The position numbers and the translations under genes were made by a program. The notes beneath the pieces are model-generated. The model saw only the letters and a list, made by a program, of their open reading frames with translations, had not been told where the DNA came from and made no database searches. From Gammaproteobacteria bacterium (GTDB taxonomy: Bacteria; Pseudomonadota; Gammaproteobacteria; Ga0077536), in assembly GCA_009692365.1 (NCBI GenBank), contig SHZJ01000007.1, positions 39,341 through 103,340 on the forward strand: 64,000 nucleotides of DNA, read 5' to 3'. Shown here piece by piece: positions 26,084 to 34,011 of the stretch (position 1 is its first letter; each line of letters begins with the position of its first letter).

Positions 26084-27197
26084 GCCGAAGCACCGCCACG
26101 ATGTGCTCGCGGGCGGCATCGTCCACCCACCATCCGCAGGGGATATGCAGCATCCGGGCATAAAAGCGATCCAAGCCCGGTAACTCGCGACGGCTCGCCG
26201 CAAATACCGTGTGTCGGTCGTTGCGCTGGTGGGCTTTAGAGTTGCCGATACCGTGCGCCGAGAGGTGGCGCGCCAAGCCGTCTGGGTCGTCGCAAAGCAG
26301 CGTATAGAACCAGTACGAAGGTTCGGCGGCAGGTTCGAATTGGCACCCGGACAAACCCGGAATGCGCGGCAGGGAGTCGTCAAAGTAGCGACCATTGGCC
26401 TGGTGGCGGGTCAGCGCCGGGGCGATATGCGCCAACTGCACCAGCCCAATCGTCGCGTTGACGTTATTCATGTGGTACTTGAAGCCGACTTCGGTCACAT
26501 CCACGCTGGTGCGCGAGGCGTGGCGGTCGATCCCAAACCAGCGCAGGCGGCGACCGCGCGGCAGGAGGCTGGCGTCAGCGCAGGTCAACATACCGCCATC
26601 CACGGTGGTCATGTGTTTGATCGCCTGCAGGGAGAACATGACAAACGCCGAGTGGTTCCCAATGGCGAGTCCAGCGTAGCGCGCGCCGAGGGCATGGGCC
26701 GCGTCTTCGATCACGGGCAGACCATAGCGGGCCGCGAGCGCCGTGATACTGGCCAATGGCGCCGGAATGCCGCCGTAGTGCACCACCAAAATGGCGCGGG
26801 TGCGCGGGGTAATCGCCGCTTCGATGCTAGCCGCGGTGAGATTGCCGTTCGCGGGGTCGACATCCGCCCAGCGAGGGATGCCGCCGGCGTGGAGAATGGC
26901 AAGGTTGGTGGGCTCGGCGGTCATTGCCGTGCTCACGACTTCGTCTCCGCGTTGCACCCCGGCCAGCAGTAGCGCGATATGCAGGGCTGCCGTGCCCGAA
27001 TAAAACGCGAGGCAGCGCGGGTTGCCCAGCCACTCGCCGAAGCGCGCCTCGAACTCGGCAACCGGCTGGCCCTCGCTGATTTGCCCGCTATAAAGCACCT
27101 CTTGCAGGCGCGGCATCAGCGCTGCGGGCGGCGCCATCAGCACTTTAAACAGCGGAATGTCGGACTGCACCGGCCTAGAACTTGGCAAATTCGCCAT
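26073..27197 (-). CDS. DegT/DnrJ/EryC1 family PLP aminotransferase
   Basis: 374 residues with all expected active-site features: SGTAALHIAL for the phosphate, Asp165 in the IEDAAHALGA motif, and Schiff-base Lys194 in SLQAIKHMTTVDGG. Family members transfer an amino group to nucleotide-linked keto-sugars. Downstream of pseB by 23 bases of overlap, it probably aminates the 4-keto sugar made by PseB, as PseC does, though I cannot assign it as PseC from motifs alone. The C-terminal HIPCGWW is shared with the Lys-less paralogue that follows. Start ATG at 27197; a GTG nine codons later, just past the pseB stop, is an alternative. Confidence 0.83.
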   Translation of the reverse strand: MANLPSSRPVQSDIPLFKVLMAPPAALMPRLQEVLYSGQISEGQPVAEFEARFGEWLGNPRCLAFYSGTAALHIALLLAGVQRGDEVVSTAMTAEPTNLAILHAGGIPRWADVDPANGNLTAASIEAAITPRTRAILVVHYGGIPAPLASITALAARYGLPVIEDAAHALGARYAGLAIGNHSAFVMFSLQAIKHMTTVDGGMLTCADASLLPRGRRLRWFGIDRHASRTSVDVTEVGFKYHMNNVNATIGLVQLAHIAPALTRHQANGRYFDDSLPRIPGLSGCQFEPAAEPSYWFYTLLCDDPDGLARHLSAHGIGNSKAHQRNDRHTVFAASRRELPGLDRFYARMLHIPCGWWVDDAAREHIVAVLRRGW

Positions 27198-28182
27198 CGG
27201 CCATTTCCATTATTTCGAACTCTCGGTCCGCCAGCGCAAGCATGCGTTGCACTTCGTCGGTGCCTGTGAGGTGGTCGCCGGAGGCAAACTCGGCCTCAAT
27301 TTCTTGGTAGCGGTCGGTGCTCCACCAAGGCTGCACCACGTAGTAGTCGCCGTAGTCTCGGCCCCGGACGAGTTCTTCTTCGGAGACCAGAATTTCGTGC
27401 AGTTTTTCGCCGGGCAAAATGCCGATGACTTTATAAGCGAACGGCCGGCCGGCTTCGGCCGCCAGCACCTGCGCGATATCGGTCACTTTGGCTGCCAGCG
27501 CCTTGCGGACAAAAATCTCCCCCCCTTGGGTGTGTTCGGCGGCATACAGCACGAGATCAATGGCCTCGTTCAGGGTGAGCAGGAAGCGGGTCATGCGCTC
27601 ATCGGTAATGGTCAGGGTTTGGCCTAAAGCAAGCTGGCGTCGGAAAAACGGCACCACCGAGCCGCGTGATCGCAGCACATTGCCGTAGCGCACGCAGCAC
27701 AGCCGAGTGCCCTTATTGGCGCGCGAAAGATTGCCTTTAAGCACGATGCGCTCTTGCAGCGCTTTGGTCATGCCCATCACGTTGACCGGCTTGACCGCTT
27801 TATCGGTGCTGATCATCACGAAGGTTTCTACCCGCTGCCGCACCGCGCACTCCACGAGGTTTTCAGCCCCCAACACATTGGTGCGCACAGCTTCCATGGG
27901 GTGTTGCTCGCAGGTGGGCACCTGCTTGAGGGCGGCCGCGTGGAACACGATGTCGATGCCTTGCATGGCTTCGTCTACGACTTCGCGGTTGCGGATGTCG
28001 CCGATGACGAAAGTGAGGTCTTTTCGCCCCTGATAAAAGACCCGCATGTCGTACTGTTTTTTCTCGTCGCGCGACAGCACCCGCACTTCGCGGACGCCGG
28101 CGTTGAGCAGTCGGCGGACGACAAAATTGCCGAATGACCCGGTGCCGCCGGTGACAAGAACCGTTTTGTGACGATAGTCCAT
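27175..28182 (-). CDS. pseB: UDP-N-acetylglucosamine 4,6-dehydratase (PseB-like)
   Basis: 335 residues from the ATG at MDYRHKTVLVTGG, preceded by a GAGGG site; a longer upstream frame is rejected. It is an extended SDR with the NAD motif GGTGSFG, VFHAAALKQVPTCEQHPMEA, MISTDKAVKPVNVMGMTKALQE (the family's Met in place of the usual Tyr, with the Lys kept) and RYGNVLRSRGSVVPFF. This is the PseB/FlaA1 group, which makes UDP-4-keto-6-deoxy sugars from UDP-GlcNAc, the first step in pseudaminic acid and related flagellin sugars. First gene of the minus-strand sugar operon; no pseG, pseI or pseF is in the window. Confidence 0.85.
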   Translation of the reverse strand: MDYRHKTVLVTGGTGSFGNFVVRRLLNAGVREVRVLSRDEKKQYDMRVFYQGRKDLTFVIGDIRNREVVDEAMQGIDIVFHAAALKQVPTCEQHPMEAVRTNVLGAENLVECAVRQRVETFVMISTDKAVKPVNVMGMTKALQERIVLKGNLSRANKGTRLCCVRYGNVLRSRGSVVPFFRRQLALGQTLTITDERMTRFLLTLNEAIDLVLYAAEHTQGGEIFVRKALAAKVTDIAQVLAAEAGRPFAYKVIGILPGEKLHEILVSEEELVRGRDYGDYYVVQPWWSTDRYQEIEAEFASGDHLTGTDEVQRMLALADREFEIMEMADGEFAKF

Positions 28183-28321
28183 CGTGCCCTCGTTCGGATT
28201 ATTGACGCTGGCCGGGCAAAAAACCCGGTCGTGACGGGGTGAGGCAATCTTTGCGCCAGCACGGCGACGCCGCAAAAAAAGCCCCGTTCACCCCGCAGGC
28301 ACGTTAAGGCCATGCTTGGAC

Positions 28322-28348
28322 TGTAGTTCCAAAAGTGGCTGCCGATAA
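28322..28348 (+). promoter_or_regulatory. Candidate sigma-28 promoter for fliS
   Basis: TGTAGTTC, 11 bases, and a perfect GCCGATAA, against TAAAGTTT-N11-GCCGATAA. The -10 is ideal; the -35 matches 5 of 8. It is about 95 bases upstream of the fliS ATG. This would make fliS a late gene controlled apart from fliD. Confidence 0.65.
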
Positions 28349-28441
28349 GGGAAGTGTGGATGCCACACACCACCGTGCCGGGCCCTTGGGGCTAGCCGGC
28401 GTGGCGGCCACAAACCCACTACTAATCGCGAGAGTATAGGA

Positions 28442-28837
28442 ATGAAGCCAATGCCGCGGCCTACTTTTAAAGGCATCTCCCAGTATCGCAATATCGAGCT
28501 CGAGTCGAGCGTGGCGTCTGCCAGCCCGCACAAGCTCATCGAAATGCTCTTAGACGGCGCGCTAGGAAAAATCCAGATGGCCCGCGGTTGCATGGAACGC
28601 AAGGAAATTGGCCCTAAATGTGCTGCGATCAACTGGTCGCTCTCGATCATAGAGGGCTTGTATTCCAGCTTAAACATGGCCGAGGGCGGGGACATTGCGC
28701 TGGGCTTGAGCAAGCTTTACGAATATATGATGCGCCGCCTAGTGGCCGCCAACGCAGGCAACGAGGTCGCCATCCTCGATGAAGTCACGCAACTATTGGG
28801 CGAGGTGCGGACAGGTTGGGTGGCGATTCGGCGCTAG
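28442..28837 (+). CDS. fliS: Flagellin export chaperone FliS
   Basis: 131 residues, all helical. Diagnostic stretches: YRNIELESSVASASPHKLIEMLLDGALGKIQMA and INWSLSIIEGLYSSLNMAEGGDIALGLSKLYEYMMRRLVAAN, given here as family landmarks. FliS binds the C-terminal D0 helix of flagellin and keeps it unpolymerised before export. Normally beside fliD, here it is cut off from fliD by the glycosylation island, and has its own sigma-28-type promoter. The sequence before the ATG (TATAGGA) is a modest ribosome site. Confidence 0.92.
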   Translation: MKPMPRPTFKGISQYRNIELESSVASASPHKLIEMLLDGALGKIQMARGCMERKEIGPKCAAINWSLSIIEGLYSSLNMAEGGDIALGLSKLYEYMMRRLVAANAGNEVAILDEVTQLLGEVRTGWVAIRR

Positions 28838-28891
28838 CGGCGGTAGCCTTGGACCCCACGGGGGACGTCCGTTAATTGTTGAGCATAAGCC

Positions 28892-29191
28892 TTGGACGAA
28901 CTGGTCCGCATACGCACCCTCGGCGAGCAAATGTTGGCGGCTGCTGCAGTGGACGATTGGTCGCAGGTGCTGAGCTTGGATGACGAGCGCCACGCGTTGT
29001 TGGCGGCACTGCCGCCCGCGGCCTTTGCGCGCAGAGAGTCGGCCGCCCGCCCAGTGCTGGAGGGCGCCTTGGAGGTAACGGAAATCCTGCTGCGTCGTGC
29101 GCGCGACGCGCAAGCAGCGCAAGTGGGTGAACTCGCCGCGATGCAGCGCGGGCAACGCGGCGCTGCGGCCTACTTGGACACTGAAAGCTAG
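28892..29191 (+). CDS. fliT: FliT-like chaperone, small
   Basis: 99 residues from a TTG start (no in-frame ATG or GTG nearby), 54 bases after fliS. It is helical, with LVRIRTLGEQMLAAAAVDDWSQVLSLDDERHALLAAL, the pattern of FliT-type proteins (FliD chaperones), and the fliS-fliT order is standard. Similarity is low and the C-terminal helix is short, so the call relies partly on position. FliT family members may also bind other flagellar proteins. No other assignment fits better. Confidence 0.6.
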   Translation: MDELVRIRTLGEQMLAAAAVDDWSQVLSLDDERHALLAALPPAAFARRESAARPVLEGALEVTEILLRRARDAQAAQVGELAAMQRGQRGAAAYLDTES

Positions 29192-29318
29192 CGCCCGACA
29201 GGCCACCCGCTAGGGTCTCCACGCTAATGCTCGCAAGCCCAACCGGGCGTAGTGGCCGGCCGAGGATTGCAACCTCTCCCCAACTTCTCCGCAAGGTCCC
29301 GCCAATATCGCCGTGTCC

Positions 29319-29346
29319 TTGCCAAATGGCGCGGTCGGGTTAGACT
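29319..29346 (+). promoter_or_regulatory. Possible sigma-70 promoter for flrA
   Basis: TTGCCA and TAGACT are separated by 16 bases in the 267-bp gap between fliT and flrA, about 110 bases upstream of flrA. One mismatch in the -35 and two in the -10. A housekeeping promoter is expected for the top regulator, but the match is ordinary. Confidence 0.3.
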
Positions 29347-29458
29347 TTGACCGTAGCAGGCCTGCGCTTACCGCACTTAGCCGCCCAAAAATAGCTCTGA
29401 GTAGGGGCGGGGTCCACGCTGCCAGCACCAAACCCCAGTAAGCGAGAAGCTGCCCACC

Positions 29459-30910
29459 ATGCTCGTGCCGGAAATCCGCGCGTTTATTCTTGAGCAAGAT
29501 GCCGAGATTGCCTTGCAGTTTATGCAGGTGCTGGCCTATCTGGACCTACCCGCCCGCCAACTCACAGTGGACGCCGATTGGTCGGTGCTCCTCAGCGCCG
29601 AGGAGCCACCCTATCTATTGATGATCGGCCAGAGCGGGTCGGCGGCCGCCGCCCACCGCGTTGGCGAAAAACTCTGCGAGTTGGACGCGGCGATCCCGCT
29701 GGTTGTGCTCGAGTCCTGCGAACTCAGACCTGAAATTTTGGCCGCACTAGAAAATCGCATCGTGGGCCGGCTGCCGTTGCCCCTGCGGCACGTCCATTTC
29801 GAAAAAATCCTGCAAAAAATCGCGCTGTATCGCGACAACCGACAGCAGGGTGCGCCCCCGCGCAACCCGGAACTGTTTCGCAATTTGGTCGGTGGCAGCT
29901 TGGGCATCCAACGGGTGCGCAACATGATTGAAATGGTCGCCAAAAGCGACGCCAACGTGCTGGTCACGGGAGAATCGGGCACCGGGAAAGAAGTGGTGGC
30001 AAGGCATATCCACCACCACTCAACGCGGCGCACCAAGCCTTTTGTGCCGATCAACTGTGGCGCGATCCCCCCCGACCTGCTGGAAAGTGAATTGTTTGGG
30101 CACGAGAAAGGCGCTTTTACCGGGGCTATTACCGCCCGTCAGGGCCGTTTCGAAATGGCCGACAGTGGCACGCTGTTTCTCGATGAAATTGGCGATATGA
30201 GCCTGCCGATGCAGGTAAAGCTGCTCAGAGTGCTGCAAGAGCGCAGCTTCGAGCGCGTGGGCAGCAACAAGAGCATTTCGGTGAACGTGCGAATTATCGC
30301 CGCGACCCACGTAAATCTCGAACAGGCCATTTTGGATGGCCGGTTCCGTGAGGATTTGTTTTATCGCTTGAATGTATTCCCCATCGAAACCCCCCCGCTG
30401 CGCGACCGCGCTGAAGATCTGCCGCTGCTGGTCAGCGATTTGGTGACCCGGCTCGGCCACGAGGGGCGCGGCACGATTCGCTTCACCCACGCCGCGGTGC
30501 ACCTCTTGGGGGCGTACGGTTGGCCCGGCAACGTGCGAGAGTTGGCGAATCTCGTGGAGCGCTTGGCCATCCTGTATCCCCACGGGCTGGTGGACACCCA
30601 CGATTTGCCTGAGAAATATCGCGCTGATGGCTACGTGCCGCCAGCCACGGCGGTCGGGGAGATGCGCGCGCCGCCGGAGGCGCGCGCGCGCCCGCTGGCC
30701 GAGGCCGGCGCGGCCCGCCTGCCGCGCAGCGGGATTGATCTCAAAGAACACCTCACCAAAATCGAGGCTAACCTCATCATTCAAGCGCTGGAAGAAGAAA
30801 GCTGGGTGGTGGCACACGCGGCGAAGCGCCTGCAGATGGGGCGCACCACGCTGGTGGAAAAAATGCGCAAGCTGGGTTTGGGACGCCAGGAAGATCTGAC
30901 AGGTCCTTGA
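29459..30910 (+). CDS. flrA: Flagellar master regulator FlrA (FleQ-type)
   Basis: 483 residues. An N-terminal FleQ domain (about 5-125) without the phosphoacceptor pattern of a receiver is followed by the AAA+ sigma-54-interaction domain (about 142-370) and a Fis-type helix-turn-helix at the end ([21 protein letters not shown]). Walker A is GESGTGKE (171-178), and the GAFTGA sigma-54 loop is intact at 218-223. FleQ/FlrA starts the flagellar cascade, and FleQ also senses c-di-GMP. It precedes flrBC, whose promoter is a strong -24/-12 site. Confidence 0.92.
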   Translation: MLVPEIRAFILEQDAEIALQFMQVLAYLDLPARQLTVDADWSVLLSAEEPPYLLMIGQSGSAAAAHRVGEKLCELDAAIPLVVLESCELRPEILAALENRIVGRLPLPLRHVHFEKILQKIALYRDNRQQGAPPRNPELFRNLVGGSLGIQRVRNMIEMVAKSDANVLVTGESGTGKEVVARHIHHHSTRRTKPFVPINCGAIPPDLLESELFGHEKGAFTGAITARQGRFEMADSGTLFLDEIGDMSLPMQVKLLRVLQERSFERVGSNKSISVNVRIIAATHVNLEQAILDGRFREDLFYRLNVFPIETPPLRDRAEDLPLLVSDLVTRLGHEGRGTIRFTHAAVHLLGAYGWPGNVRELANLVERLAILYPHGLVDTHDLPEKYRADGYVPPATAVGEMRAPPEARARPLAEAGAARLPRSGIDLKEHLTKIEANLIIQALEEESWVVAHAAKRLQMGRTTLVEKMRKLGLGRQEDLTGP

Positions 30911-31038
30911 CGCCGGCCGAACTCGCCGTCAGTTTTCCGCTACTGCACCCCTGCCCCAACTCGCCGGCCTAACGCGGTTGTGACCTTAAAATCAGCATCT
31001 TGCCGGGCGGGCCCGCATTAAAACGGCGGGTTATCTGC

Positions 31039-31055
31039 GTGGCATGCTCTTTGCT
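31039..31055 (+). promoter_or_regulatory. Sigma-54 promoter for flrBC
   Basis: GTGGCATGCTCTTTGCT: GG and GC separated by 10 bases, a perfect TTGCT -12 box, TGGCATG at -24. It is 44 bases upstream of the flrB ATG. This fits FlrA-dependent transcription of flrBC. Two AACTCGCCG words lie further upstream at 30920 and 30958. Confidence 0.75.
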
Positions 31056-31098
31056 AAAACCCCGGAAGCGATAGTCGCCAAAGGGAGCAGCGCCCGCC

Positions 31099-32232
31099 AT
31101 GGGCTCAGAATTAGTCACCGAATCCTCCGTTCTGAAGACGACCAACGGGCCGGGTGCCTCGCCCGCGCACGCGCCGGTCGAGGGGCTGCCGAGCTGGGAT
31201 CAATACGAACGGGTGCTGGCGGACCGCGAACGCTTGACGCTGCGTTTGGCCACGTTATTGGGCGCATTACCAGCCGGGGTAGTGGTTTTAGACGCGCAGG
31301 GACGCGTGACCCAAGCCAATTTGGCGGCGGCGGAGCTCTTAGGTGTCTTGGCGGTGGGGGAAGCGTGGTTTGAAGTCGTCGGGCGGGCCTTTGCGCCACG
31401 CTGGGACGATGGCCATGACGTCTCGCTGGCGGACGGTCGCCGGGTGAACGTCGCCACCCAAGCGCTGCCGCACGAGCCCGGCCAAATTCTGCTCATCAAG
31501 GATGTGAGCGAAACCCGTCGGCTCCAAGAACAACTCTCACACCACCGGCGGCTGTCGGCCAAAACCGAAATGGCCGCCGCGCTCGCCCATCAAATCCGTA
31601 CCCCCCTGGCCGCGGCATTGCTAGCCATAGGCCCGCTGGCCCGCGGCCACGGCCTCGCCGAGTCGCAGCGCCGCAGCGCCGAGCGGGTGCTGGAATCGCT
31701 GCGCCAGCTCGACCGTTTGGTTGAGAACATGCTGAGCTTTGCGCGCGGCGCGCTGGTTGATGCGCAGCCCATCGCGCTCACCGCGCTGCTGGAGCGGCTG
31801 CGGCTGGAGGCCGCCCCGGTGCTGGCGCCGGGTCAACTGGCACTCGACTGCGGCGCGGAGCACGCCGCGCTGCAAATTTATGGCAACGCCGATGCCTTGC
31901 TGAGCAGCATGCTGAATCTGGTGGCGAACAGCCGCCAAATCGTCGGCGAGGACTGCCAGCTGCGAGTGGCCGTTGCCACCTTGGGCGAGTTTGTGGCTCT
32001 GCGTTTCATTGACAATGGCCCCGGCGTGCCCGTGGTCGAACGCGCGCGTGTTTTCGAACCGTTCCACACCACGCGGCGCGGCGGCACCGGTCTGGGACTG
32101 TCGGTTGCGCAGGCCATCGCGCGCGCCCATGGCGGGGAACTCGGTCTGGACGTGGATTACCCACACGGCGCCTGTTTCGAATTCTCCCTGCCAACCTATA
32201 CCCAAACCCCCAGCGCGCAGGTCTCGGCATGA
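31099..32232 (+). CDS. flrB: Flagellar sensor histidine kinase FlrB (FleS-type)
   Basis: 377 residues with no membrane segment, so cytoplasmic. A PAS-like domain (about 45-140) precedes HisKA with the phosphoacceptor His164 in MAAALAHQIRTPL, then HATPase_c with NLVANSRQ (N box), DNGPGVP and GTGLGLSVAQAIARAHGG. FlrB phosphorylates FlrC. Its signal is thought to be assembly of the MS-ring/switch/export base in Vibrio. It overlaps flrC by 4 bases (ATGA). Confidence 0.9.
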   Translation: MGSELVTESSVLKTTNGPGASPAHAPVEGLPSWDQYERVLADRERLTLRLATLLGALPAGVVVLDAQGRVTQANLAAAELLGVLAVGEAWFEVVGRAFAPRWDDGHDVSLADGRRVNVATQALPHEPGQILLIKDVSETRRLQEQLSHHRRLSAKTEMAAALAHQIRTPLAAALLAIGPLARGHGLAESQRRSAERVLESLRQLDRLVENMLSFARGALVDAQPIALTALLERLRLEAAPVLAPGQLALDCGAEHAALQIYGNADALLSSMLNLVANSRQIVGEDCQLRVAVATLGEFVALRFIDNGPGVPVVERARVFEPFHTTRRGGTGLGLSVAQAIARAHGGELGLDVDYPHGACFEFSLPTYTQTPSAQVSA

Positions 32233-33602
32233 ACAGTCTGCCCGTCATCGCCATTGTGGAAGACGACGATGCCCTGCGCGCCGCGCTGTGCGAAACCGCG
32301 GAATTGGCTGGCTTGCGGGTGCTCGCGTTTGCGGACGGCACGGCGTGCTTACGGGGGCTGGAGAACACCGCGGTCGACTTAGTGATTTCCGACCTCCAAA
32401 TGGCGCCCATGGATGGGCTGACCCTGCTGCGCGAACTGCGCCGCCGCCAGCGCACGCTGCCGTTTGTGCTGATGACGGCCTACGGGACGATCCAAAGCGC
32501 CATCGATGCCATGCGTCTGGGCGCGACCGACTACCTCGTCAAGCCCTTCGAGGCGGAAGTCCTGTTCGCCGGGCTAGACCACTGGTTGCCAAAGCCGGTG
32601 GCCGTGTTGGGAGGGCGTGACATGCTCGCCGCCGACCCTCTCACCCTGCGGGTGCTGGAACTGGCGCGCCGCGTGGCCACTAGCGATGCCACGGTATTGA
32701 TTACCGGCGAGTCCGGCGTGGGCAAGGAAGTGTTCTTCCGGTTCATCCACCAGCATTCGTCGCGGGCGGCCCGCGAGCCCATTGCGATCAACTGCGCGGC
32801 CATACCGGAAAACATGCTGGAAGCCATTTTGTTTGGCCACGAAAAAGGCGCTTTCACCGGCGCATACAAGGCCTATCCCGGCAAGTTTGAACAGGCTCAG
32901 GGCAGCAGTCTGCTGTTGGATGAAGTCTCGGAAATGAGTCTGCCCTTGCAGGCGAAGCTGTTGCGGGTCTTGCAAGAAAGAGTGGTGGAGCGTTTGGGTG
33001 GCCAGGACCTGATCAAACTGGATGTGCGCGTAGTGGCGACTTCCAACCGCGATTTAGTCGGTGAAGTGCGGGCTGGCCGCTTCCGCGAAGATCTTTACTA
33101 CCGCCTGAATGTTTTCCCCTTGGTGGTACCACCGCTGCGCCAGCGGCCCGCGGACATCGTGCCGCTGGCCCGTTTTCTGCTGGCGCGGACGGCTGCGCAC
33201 AGCCACACGTCGGCCCCGAACCTGAGCGCGGGTGCCGCCGCCGCGCTGACCGCCTGGCGCTGGCCCGGCAATGTACGCGAACTCGACAACATCATGCAGC
33301 GCGCCTTGGTCATCCACAGCGGGGCGATCGTCGAAGCACAAGACCTGCTTTTCGAACCTGGTGTGTTGGGCCATCAACTCCCGGCCGCGCCGAGCGCAGA
33401 GGAGTTTGCAGCGCCGGAGGATGCGCAGGATTCCTTGGGCGATGGGCTGCGCGACCACGAACGGCGCTTGATCCTCGAGGCCTTGGAAGAAGGTCATGGC
33501 AGCCGCAAATATGTGGCCGAAAAACTCGGCATCAGCCCGCGCACGCTGCGCTACAAGCTCGCCAAGCTGCGCGAATCAGGCGTCGAGGTGCCGGGGCAAT
33601 GA
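32229..33602 (+). CDS. flrC: Flagellar response regulator FlrC (FleR-type)
   Basis: 457 residues: a receiver with phosphoacceptor Asp55 (VISDLQMAPMDG), an AAA+ domain with Walker A GESGVGKE (160-167) and GAFTGA (207-212), and a C-terminal Fis-type helix-turn-helix (YVAEKLGISPRTLRYKLAKLRE). FlrC activates the mid-class sigma-54 promoters. Candidates in this window are those of flgA, flgB, flgJ, fliK, fliL and cheW. Overlaps flrB, and fliE follows after 21 bases with no visible promoter of its own. Confidence 0.92.
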   Translation: MNSLPVIAIVEDDDALRAALCETAELAGLRVLAFADGTACLRGLENTAVDLVISDLQMAPMDGLTLLRELRRRQRTLPFVLMTAYGTIQSAIDAMRLGATDYLVKPFEAEVLFAGLDHWLPKPVAVLGGRDMLAADPLTLRVLELARRVATSDATVLITGESGVGKEVFFRFIHQHSSRAAREPIAINCAAIPENMLEAILFGHEKGAFTGAYKAYPGKFEQAQGSSLLLDEVSEMSLPLQAKLLRVLQERVVERLGGQDLIKLDVRVVATSNRDLVGEVRAGRFREDLYYRLNVFPLVVPPLRQRPADIVPLARFLLARTAAHSHTSAPNLSAGAAAALTAWRWPGNVRELDNIMQRALVIHSGAIVEAQDLLFEPGVLGHQLPAAPSAEEFAAPEDAQDSLGDGLRDHERRLILEALEEGHGSRKYVAEKLGISPRTLRYKLAKLRESGVEVPGQ

Positions 33603-33623
33603 ACACGCGGCAGGAGTGCGGCT

Positions 33624-33953
33624 ATGAACACGATTGACCACAGTGGCTTGTTGTTGCAAATGCGCGCCTTGGCCGCCCGCGCGCAGGGCAGCGGCGAACT
33701 CAGCCCCGTGACTGCGCCCGCCGCCCGTGGGGTGGATTTTGGTAACGCGCTAAAAACGGCGCTCGACGGCGTCAATGCCAGCCAGCAAACCGCGAAGGCG
33801 CTGTCGGAAAGATTTGAAAAGGGCGATCCAAAAGTGGATCTCTCGCAGGTGATGATTTCGATGCAGAAGGCCAATGTGAGTTTTCAGGCCGTGACTCAGG
33901 TGCGCAACAAACTCGTGGGCGCCTATCAAGACATCATGAATATGCCGATTTGA
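33624..33953 (+). CDS. fliE: MS-ring/rod adaptor FliE
   Basis: 109 residues. FliE family ending: KVDLSQVMISMQKANVSFQAVTQVRNKLVGAYQDIMNMPI, with the MQKANxSFQAxTQVRNKLVxAYQDIMNM pattern. FliE links the MS-ring to the proximal rod and is the first rod-type export substrate. It starts the fliEFGHIJ series. ATG preceded by AGGAG. Length is standard. Confidence 0.94.
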   Translation: MNTIDHSGLLLQMRALAARAQGSGELSPVTAPAARGVDFGNALKTALDGVNASQQTAKALSERFEKGDPKVDLSQVMISMQKANVSFQAVTQVRNKLVGAYQDIMNMPI

Positions 33954-34011
33954 GGGCGTCCCGCCACGTGGGGCCGCCGTCATCCAGAGTCAGCGAGTGA
34001 AGGGGTAAGCA

